From assembly GCA_028292065.1 (NCBI GenBank), contig JAQGNC010000146.1, positions 1 to 10,147 on the forward strand: a DNA stretch of 10,147 nt, read 5' to 3'. The notes under the pieces were generated by a model. It was not told the origin of the DNA. It saw nothing but the letters and a program-made list of their open reading frames with translations, and did not search any database. The stretch is from Betaproteobacteria bacterium (GTDB lineage: Bacteria > Pseudomonadota > Gammaproteobacteria > Burkholderiales > SG8-41). The translations under genes and the position numbers were made by a program. Positions 5,728-10,147 of this stretch are shown here, in pieces. Position 1 is the stretch's first letter. Each line of letters begins with the position of its first letter.

Positions 5728-7173
5728 CTACGGCTTCACCACGAGCCGCACGTTCTTCGCCGTGATGCCGGCGCTCTTCAGTGCTCCGATACGCAGCGTG
5801 CCGGTGGCGGGCAGCGCCGATAGCGATGCAAGGTCGAAGCCTTTGCCCGTCGCGGGCGTTGCTGCGCCGCCTGCCGTATAGCGATCGGTGTCGAGCGTGT
5901 CGATGTCGGCCGCGAAAGTGAAAACCGGCGCTGCAAAACCGGTCGCGGTGAGCGTCGCTTTGACTTTGCTGTCGGAGACGCGGCCTGCGAGCGCGGCGTG
6001 CACGCGCTGCGCGCCCAGGTCGAAAGTCGCTTTGCCCGCGAGCGCGGCTTGCACGCCCTCTTTCGGCAGGCTGGCTCCGGTCGCAGTGAAACTGGACTCG
6101 AGGTTCGAAAGTTCGACCACGCGCTGTGCCATGTTCGCCTTCAACGCAGCGCGCGCGGTTCCCTGCACGGTGTAACCCGGACGCCGCATGGCGGCTTCGA
6201 GCGCCACCGCATCCGACGCGAGTGCGCCTTCGCGCCATTGCGCGCGCGGCAGGCTCATGGCGACGGTGCTCGTGCCGCGAGCGCTGTTCGATGAGAATTT
6301 CGCGGTGACGGTTTCGCCCACCGACTGCTCCGCGCCGACGGAAAACCCCGCCGCATCGATCTTCGCATCGAGCTTTTCATCACCGATCGATCCGCTCGCG
6401 GCGATCGAAACCGCACGCGCGGCGAGCTCACTTTTGTCCAGGTGCGCGAAGAAGCCGCCTTTCAACGCGGCCGTGAGATCGGCAACGGGTCCGGCCTTGC
6501 CTTTGAGCTCGATCGCGGCTTCGTCGAGGGCGTAGGTGCGGCGCGGCAGGTCGAAAGTGAGCCTGCCGGCGAGCGCGCTCGCGACGTCGTAGTCGAGCGC
6601 GCCGTCGCGCATCCGCATCGAGAGCTTCACCGCAGTCGCGGTGCCGTTCACGAGCCTTCCGGTCACGAGGTGGATTTCCGAGAGCTCATGACTCGTTCCG
6701 TTTCCGAGATCGCGATACGACAGCGTCGAGCGCTCGACCACCACCCGCCCGATGTCGAACGCGAGCGGATCGCTTTCGCTCTTGAAGAGATCGTCGATAT
6801 TGAGGCGCCCGTCGGCGAAACGCGTGACGCGAACGTGCGCCCCCTGCAGCAGGAGCTCGTCGGCGACGAGCTCTTTCGCGAGCAGCGGCCGCAGCTTCAC
6901 CGCGAAGCGCGCGTTCTCGACTTCAGCAAAAGCGTCATTGCTGTCGCGCTCGCTCAGACTGACGGGGCCGAGGCTTACGCCGAGGTCAGGCCAGAAAGAA
7001 AGCTTGGTTTGGCCTTTGATGTGCAGCGTGCGTCCGGTCTTCGCCTTCACCATTTCGATGATGCGAGGCTCGTAGTCGCGGACGTCGAAAGTGACCGCGA
7101 GGTACGCAATGAGCGCAGCGGCGGCGAGCGCGAGCGCGCCGGCACCGAGCAGCGCGTACTTCAGAGCTTTCAT
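5728..7173 (-). CDS. AsmA family protein, C-terminally short
   Basis: A 481-residue protein with an N-terminal membrane anchor (about 5-28: a Leu/Ala-rich stretch after MKALKY). The AsmA opening follows: DVRDYEPRIIEMVKAKTGR (30-48), LHIKGQTKLSFWPDLGVSLG (50-69) and GRLNIDDLF (122-130). The rest is strand-rich, consistent with the repeating beta-groove fold of AsmA/bridge-type proteins, which are linked in Proteobacteria to outer-membrane and phospholipid homeostasis. The protein stops at GTLRIGALKSAGITAKNVRLVVKP, a segment that in family members is normally followed by a further C-terminal region. E. coli AsmA has 617 residues. Only 50 bases separate the stop from mutY, so the missing part is not nearby in another frame. 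It is probably first in the operon with mutY. The ATG has no clear Shine-Dalgarno. Confidence 0.88.
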   Translation of the reverse strand: MKALKYALLGAGALALAAAALIAYLAVTFDVRDYEPRIIEMVKAKTGRTLHIKGQTKLSFWPDLGVSLGPVSLSERDSNDAFAEVENARFAVKLRPLLAKELVADELLLQGAHVRVTRFADGRLNIDDLFKSESDPLAFDIGRVVVERSTLSYRDLGNGTSHELSEIHLVTGRLVNGTATAVKLSMRMRDGALDYDVASALAGRLTFDLPRRTYALDEAAIELKGKAGPVADLTAALKGGFFAHLDKSELAARAVSIAASGSIGDEKLDAKIDAAGFSVGAEQSVGETVTAKFSSNSARGTSTVAMSLPRAQWREGALASDAVALEAAMRRPGYTVQGTARAALKANMAQRVVELSNLESSFTATGASLPKEGVQAALAGKATFDLGAQRVHAALAGRVSDSKVKATLTATGFAAPVFTFAADIDTLDTDRYTAGGAATPATGKGFDLASLSALPATGTLRIGALKSAGITAKNVRLVVKP

Positions 7174-7212
7174 GACGGAGCGGCCGCGCAGGCGGTCGTG
7201 AAGCGACGCCTT

Positions 7213-7218
7213 ATTTTA
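7213..7218 (-). promoter_or_regulatory. Possible -10 element for the asmA-mutY operon
   Basis: Read on the - strand, CGCGTAAAATAAGG gives a TAAAAT box 40 bases before the asmA-like ATG, in an otherwise GC-rich 69-bp gap. The same GCGTAAAAT string occurs at the tRNA-Gly promoter. No good -35 box lies at 16-18 bases, so this is tentative. Confidence 0.35.
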
Positions 7219-7242
7219 CGCGAGCCGCGGGGGTTGCCGGAT

Positions 7243-7968
7243 TCAGCGGCGCGGCATGCGTACCGGCTCGGACAAAGCGGCGATGACGTGCGTGAGCGCG
7301 CGGCGCTCCTCGGGGACGGGGTGATGACCGACGTGACGCGCGAGATCGCCCTGCGCGAGTATGCCGACCAGGCGTCCGCGCTCGTCGACGATCGGCACGC
7401 GCCGCACCTGGTGGCGCGCCATCTGCCGCATGCATTCGGCGATCGACTCGTTGGCGTAGCACGCGAAGACGCGCTCGGTCATGCAGTCGGCGACGATCGC
7501 GTGACGCACGTCGCGGCCGCGCGCGACGATGCGTATGGTGATGTCGCGATCGGTGACCATCCCGACGAGCACGCCGTTATCCCCCACCACCGGAAGCGCG
7601 CCGCAGTCGCACTCCTCCATCAGTCGCGCCGCGCGTTCCACCGACGTCGCCGGATGCACGCTCGCGACCCGCTTGGTCATGAACTCGTGCGCGCGCACGT
7701 CGTCGAGCGGACGCCCGACGTGCCGCTCCTCGCCGCCGTGCCCCGGTTGGCCGGCCGGGTGCTGCTGAGGGTCAGGCGGCCGATGATCGACGCCGCCGCC
7801 GTTATCGCGTGGCGGCGCCGTGTAGGCCCAGCCTCCTGCCGCGTGCGCAGGCGCGCCGTGCGGCGGGCTGCCGTAACGCGGCCGGTCGTACTCGTCCCGC
7901 GCCAGCCTTTGGGTCTCGAGCTGGCGGGTCGGCGGATCGTCGGGACGTTCGCGGTCGTGTCTCCACAT
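7243..7968 (-). CDS. CBS-domain-pair protein with disordered N-terminus
   Basis: A 241-residue protein. Residues 1-90 are rich in Arg, Pro, Gly, His and Asp (MWRHDRERPDDPPTRQ...) and look disordered. Residues about 91-153 and 157-216 are two CBS motifs forming one Bateman module: VRAHEFMTKRVASVHP...CGALPVVGDNGVLVGMVTDRDI, then CMTERVFACYANESI...VRRVPIVDERGRLVGILAQGDLA. Bateman modules typically bind adenosine nucleotides and gate a partner activity. No enzymatic, channel or DNA-binding domain is attached, so any effect must go through another protein. I chose the ATG at 7966-7968 because GGAGAG lies about six bases upstream; an open frame reaching 8094 has no support. It is divergent from the CMK-BON gene. 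Confidence 0.9.
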   Translation of the reverse strand: MWRHDRERPDDPPTRQLETQRLARDEYDRPRYGSPPHGAPAHAAGGWAYTAPPRDNGGGVDHRPPDPQQHPAGQPGHGGEERHVGRPLDDVRAHEFMTKRVASVHPATSVERAARLMEECDCGALPVVGDNGVLVGMVTDRDITIRIVARGRDVRHAIVADCMTERVFACYANESIAECMRQMARHQVRRVPIVDERGRLVGILAQGDLARHVGHHPVPEERRALTHVIAALSEPVRMPRR

Positions 7969-8182
7969 GGTGCGCTCTCCGTTGTTCCTGGCGGATCGGG
8001 GCAAAGACCCGCAGTTGGACTGTCGTGCAACGCACATGCCCGCAGGACACCGCATGAATGCGCCGCCGCATGCCGACGGCCTACAGGCGCTCACGTCTGC
8101 GGCCGTAATAGCCTGGGGGAGCGACCCGGCGCAAAGATGCTAAGCTTGCTCCGCCCAACTAGAAACGCACTGGAGGCGTCCT
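7969..8182. promoter_or_regulatory. Shared divergent control region, CBS / CMK-BON
   Basis: 214 bases separate two divergent start codons, so promoters for both must lie here. I could not find a convincing sigma-70 or sigma-54 box pair on either strand. The Shine-Dalgarno of each gene sits at its edge (GGAGAG on the - strand, GGAGG at 8172-8176 on the + strand). At 8025-8039 is GTGCAACGCACATGC, matching the left part of the palindrome after rapZ at 13 of 15 positions. Confidence 0.45.
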
Positions 8183-9013
8183 ATGCCGGTAGTTGCCATG
8201 ACAAGAGAGATGGGCTCGCTCGGAAAGGACGTTGCAGCGCGATTGTCCGAGCATGTCGGCAAACCGCTCGTCCATCACGAGATCATCGGGCTCCTCGCCG
8301 ACAAGATGAGGCTGCGTAAAAGCCACGTCGTGCGTTTTCTCGAAGGCAAGGCCGGAATCTGGGAGCGCATGACGACCGACCAGACGAGCCTCTCGATCTT
8401 CACCGCCGACGAAACGCTCCGGCTGATCGAAGAAGGCGGTGTCGGCGTGCTGCGCGGCTGGGGCGCGGCGCACCTGTTGAGACCGGTGCCTCACGTCGTG
8501 GCAGTCAGGATCTGCGCCCCGCTACACACGCGTGTGGAGCGCATGATGGAGCGCCTCCAGACCGAAGACCGCGCTTTCGTCGAATCCGAAATCCGCCTGT
8601 CCGAAGAAGCCCACGCCGCGATCACCCGCCGTCACTTCGGCGTCGACTGGCAGCAGCCCGAAAACTACGACCTCGTGCTCAACACCGAAAGACTCACCAT
8701 CGACGAGTGCGTAGACGAGATCGCCGCCCTGCTGCCGCGCCCCGTCTTCCAGGAAACCGACGACTCGATGCGCATCTTCTCCAACCTCGCGCTCCAGATG
8801 CACGTCCGCGCGGCGCTGCGCCAGGACCCGCGCACCGCCAAGATGAACATCGGAGTCGAAGCGATCGACGGCCGCATCACCCTCGGCGGCGTCCTCGAGC
8901 CGGGCCTCGAACAGGACGACGCCATCGACGTCGTGCAGAAAGTCAAAGGCGTGACCGAAGTCGAAAACAAGCTGCGGTTGTCGGCGCTGCCGCGCTACAA
9001 GCTGGACAGCTGA
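8183..9013 (+). CDS. Cytidylate kinase-like protein fused to a BON domain
   Basis: A 276-residue two-domain protein. Residues about 3-190 fit the cytidylate kinase-like family (Cytidylate_kin2 type): a P-loop-like REMGSLGKDVA (8-18), PLVHHEIIGLLA (28-39), LRGWGAAHLLRPVPHVVAVRICAP (90-113) resembling the family's GRGA...hVrl.Ap motif, RVERMMERL (117-125) and YDLVLNTERLTIDECVDEI (162-180). Residues about 198-268 are a BON domain: NLALQMHVRAALRQDP, then VEAIDGRITLGGVLE and VVQKVKGVTEVENKLRL. No signal peptide is visible, so it should be cytoplasmic, whereas most BON proteins are periplasmic. The substrate is unknown; CMP-kinase activity should not be assumed. GGAGG six bases before the ATG is a strong ribosome site. 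It is divergent from the CBS gene and followed by tRNA-Gly. Confidence 0.85.
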   Translation: MPVVAMTREMGSLGKDVAARLSEHVGKPLVHHEIIGLLADKMRLRKSHVVRFLEGKAGIWERMTTDQTSLSIFTADETLRLIEEGGVGVLRGWGAAHLLRPVPHVVAVRICAPLHTRVERMMERLQTEDRAFVESEIRLSEEAHAAITRRHFGVDWQQPENYDLVLNTERLTIDECVDEIAALLPRPVFQETDDSMRIFSNLALQMHVRAALRQDPRTAKMNIGVEAIDGRITLGGVLEPGLEQDDAIDVVQKVKGVTEVENKLRLSALPRYKLDS

Positions 9014-9025
9014 CGCGGGATTGCT

Positions 9026-9053
9026 TTGCCGGCGTGCGGGGTACGCGTAAAAT
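9026..9053 (+). promoter_or_regulatory. Probable sigma-70 promoter of tRNA-Gly
   Basis: TTGCCG (9026-9031) and TAAAAT (9048-9053) are separated by 16 bases. Transcription would start near 9060, just before the mature tRNA 5' end at 9064. The stretch after the -10 box is GC-rich (CACCGGCG), the discriminator type usual in stringently controlled stable-RNA promoters. Confidence 0.6.
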
Positions 9054-9063
9054 CACCGGCGAC

Positions 9064-9137
9064 GCGGGTGTCTTCCAATGGTAGGAAAGTAGCTTCCCAA
9101 GCTAAGAACGTGGGTTCGATTCCCATCACCCGCTCCA
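9064..9137 (+). tRNA. tRNA-Gly, anticodon CCC
   Basis: Full cloverleaf by eye: acceptor GCGGGTG (9064-9070) pairs with CACCCGC (9127-9133). The D stem is TTCC/GGAA with loop AATGGTA. The anticodon stem is GTAGC/GCTAA with loop TTCCCAA, giving anticodon CCC at 9096-9098. The T stem is GTGGG/CCCAT with loop TTCGATT. The discriminator base is T and CCA is encoded (9135-9137). One weak point is a G-A at the base of the anticodon stem. It reads GGG glycine codons and closely resembles the E. coli tRNA-Gly(CCC) gene. Confidence 0.96.
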
Positions 9138-9146
9138 GCACCTGAA

Positions 9147-9168
9147 AAAGGCCACTCGCGTGGCCTTT
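9147..9168. terminator. Bidirectional intrinsic terminator
   Basis: AAAGGCCAC (9147-9155), loop TCGC, GTGGCCTTT (9160-9168): a perfect 9-bp stem. On the + strand it is followed by GTTATTT, ending the tRNA transcript. On the - strand the stem is followed by two further Ts that extend the T-run to TTTTT, ending the hsp20 transcript, whose stop codon is at 9192. One hairpin therefore serves both convergent units. Confidence 0.85.
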
Positions 9169-9191
9169 GTTATTTCGGGCTGAGCGCACGT

Positions 9192-9977
9192 TCAGGTCCC
9201 GCTGCTGGCTCCGCTCCCGGCACCACCGCTGCCGCTTCCAGCTCCGGCCCCGCTCGCACTGCTTCCCCTTGCGCCGCCGCTACTGCCGCTGCTTCCACTT
9301 CCGCTCGCGCCGCCACTGCTTCCGCTGCTACCACTCCCGCCCTTGATATCGAGCCGTCTGCTCTGACTCCGCTGCGCCAGCGGCAGCACGATCTCGAGCA
9401 CGCCGTCCTTCATTTCGGCCTGGGCATTTTCGGTGTCGACGCCATCGGGGAGCGGGATCGCACGGTGGAAGGCGCCGTAGAAGCGTTCGGTGCGGCGCAC
9501 GCCTTGCTGCTCGTCGCTTTCGCTGCGCTCGTCGACACGCTCGCCCTGGACGACGAGGACGCCTTCATCGATGTCGACCCTGACGCGTTCCTTGCCGACG
9601 CCGGGAAGGTCGACCGACACGCGTAGCTTGTCGCCGTCTTCACGCATCTCGATTTGCGGCACCCAGATCGCCGGTGATGGGCCGCCCTGCCCCTGGCTCT
9701 GGCCTTGCCCGGTCGGACTGCCGTAGAAGAACGAGGCGAAGAGGCGGTCGAGGTCGTGCGATAACTCCTGCATCACCGCGAGCGGGTTGCGGCTGTAACG
9801 CGCCACGCCCTGCATTCCTCTGCGCTGCTGCTGTTGACTGCTGCCTTGTAACGCCTGACTTCCGCTTCGCTGCATCTGCTGCGTGCCGCCCTGCTGTCCT
9901 TGCGCGCCCTGTTGCGTCGCCGACGAAGCGTCGCCCGCTGCGGACTGCGTGTTTCTGCTGCTGGTATCGGTTGCCAT
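9192..9977 (-). CDS. Small heat shock protein (Hsp20/alpha-crystallin) with low-complexity tails
   Basis: A 261-residue ATP-independent holdase chaperone. Residues 1-60 are Gln/Ser/Gly-rich (for example QGSSQQQQRRG, 44-54). Residues 61-86 hold the usual amphipathic lead-in (NPLAVMQELSHDLDRLFASFF). The alpha-crystallin domain spans about 104-212, with WVPQIEMREDGDKLRVSVDLPGV, LVVQGER, FHRAIPLPDGVD, DGVLEIVLPL (191-200) and a terminal RRLDIKGG with an I-x-I-like LDI at 209-211. Residues 213-261 are almost only Gly, Ser and Ala. Most bacterial Hsp20 proteins are about 140-170 residues, so both tails are extra. The start is set by AGGAGG (9985-9990) seven bases before the ATG; an upstream extension to 10076 lacks support. 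No convincing sigma-32 promoter was found. It is convergent with tRNA-Gly. Confidence 0.93.
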   Translation of the reverse strand: MATDTSSRNTQSAAGDASSATQQGAQGQQGGTQQMQRSGSQALQGSSQQQQRRGMQGVARYSRNPLAVMQELSHDLDRLFASFFYGSPTGQGQSQGQGGPSPAIWVPQIEMREDGDKLRVSVDLPGVGKERVRVDIDEGVLVVQGERVDERSESDEQQGVRRTERFYGAFHRAIPLPDGVDTENAQAEMKDGVLEIVLPLAQRSQSRRLDIKGGSGSSGSSGGASGSGSSGSSGGARGSSASGAGAGSGSGGAGSGASSGT

Positions 9978-9995
9978 GAAAGTGCCTCCTGTCGC

Positions 9996-10012
9996 TACCC
10001 CTGTTTGGGGTA
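9996..10012 (-). promoter_or_regulatory. Hairpin in the hsp20 leader next to the ribosome site
   Basis: On the - strand TACCCC-AAACA-GGGGTA makes a 6-bp stem with a 5-base loop, extendable by two pairs past one mismatch. It ends five bases upstream of the AGGAGG of hsp20. It could be a leader structure affecting translation or an operator. The remaining bases to 10147 show no gene or clear promoter. Confidence 0.45.
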
Positions 10013-10147
10013 TCGGCGCTCGACGCATACGGCGTGCCTTTGAGAGGCGGCGCCGGCAACTTCGAATCAAAACCACGAAAGGAAAAGCGGAATTGCGAAA
10101 TCAGGAGCGACTGCCGGCGGCGTTCACCCTTCGACTGCGGCGCAGTG

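Noticed and set aside
4553..5881. Long + strand open frame of 442 codons opposite mutY
   Set aside because: Antisense shadow of mutY with low-complexity, Arg-rich translation and no domain.
4616..6238. MutY frame open far upstream into the asmA gene, giving a 540-residue reading frame
   Set aside because: The upstream 187 residues are Arg/Ala-rich shadow translation of asmA with no MutY similarity. The GTG at 5677 aligns Glu37, Asp138 and all four cysteines with E. coli numbering.
7969..8094. N-terminal extension of the CBS protein starting at 8094
   Set aside because: The Cys-rich extra segment has no family support and crosses the divergent promoter region; GGAGAG precedes the ATG at 7968.
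6442..8319. Long + strand open frame of 625 codons opposite asmA and the CBS gene
   Set aside because: It is an antisense shadow in high-GC DNA: no recognisable domain, Arg/His/Ala-rich content, and it spans three real genes or control regions.
9978..10076. N-terminal extension of Hsp20 starting at 10076
   Set aside because: The extra 33 residues are basic and unlike Hsp20, and a strong AGGAGG sits before the internal ATG at 9977.
9978..10147. Sigma-32 promoter upstream of hsp20
   Set aside because: Fragments such as TTCGAAG and CCCCAAAC resemble parts of the consensus but are not correctly spaced relative to each other.

Overview
The window is high-GC DNA that looks like a betaproteobacterial chromosome. 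The main reason is the block rpoN (3' end) - hpf - ptsN - hprK - rapZ on the + strand, an arrangement typical of Betaproteobacteria, in which hprK (HPr kinase/phosphorylase) sits beside the nitrogen-PTS genes. Species cannot be named from this sequence.

Layout. Positions 1-2859 (+ strand) hold the rpoN-linked cluster: the sigma-54 C-terminus, the ribosome hibernation factor, EIIA-Ntr, HPr kinase/phosphorylase and the RNase adapter/nucleotide-binding protein RapZ. The genes are closely packed and ptsN and hprK overlap, so they are probably one operon. Positions 2860-3078 are a non-coding patch built of GC-rich palindromes and degenerate G-rich tandem units. A single-domain LON-substrate-binding protein follows (3079-3672, +). 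Positions 3673-3850 lie between convergent genes and carry two inverted copies of a 36-bp intergenic repeat.

Positions 3851-7173 (- strand) form a second probable operon, transcribed asmA-like > mutY > 5-formyltetrahydrofolate cyclo-ligase. MutY is textbook, with every catalytic and Fe-S residue at the E. coli numbering. The AsmA-family protein stops early and lacks the usual C-terminal region.

Positions 7243-9013 hold a divergent pair: a CBS-domain-pair protein with a long disordered N-terminus (-) and a cytidylate-kinase-like/BON fusion (+), sharing a 214-bp control region. Next are tRNA-Gly(CCC) with its own promoter, a bidirectional terminator, and a convergent small heat shock protein (Hsp20, -) with a Gln/Ser-rich N-terminus and a nearly pure Gly/Ser/Ala tail. 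The last 170 bases are the upstream region of hsp20.

The left half is conserved housekeeping and regulation (nitrogen sigma factor, PTS-Ntr signalling, hibernation, DNA repair, folate). The right third (CBS, CMK-BON, Hsp20) is more accessory and stress-like and holds the least-described architecture. I found no mobile element, CRISPR array or phage gene. The best candidates for something under-described are the CMK-BON/CBS pair, the shortened AsmA protein, the tailed Hsp20 and the intergenic repeat elements.
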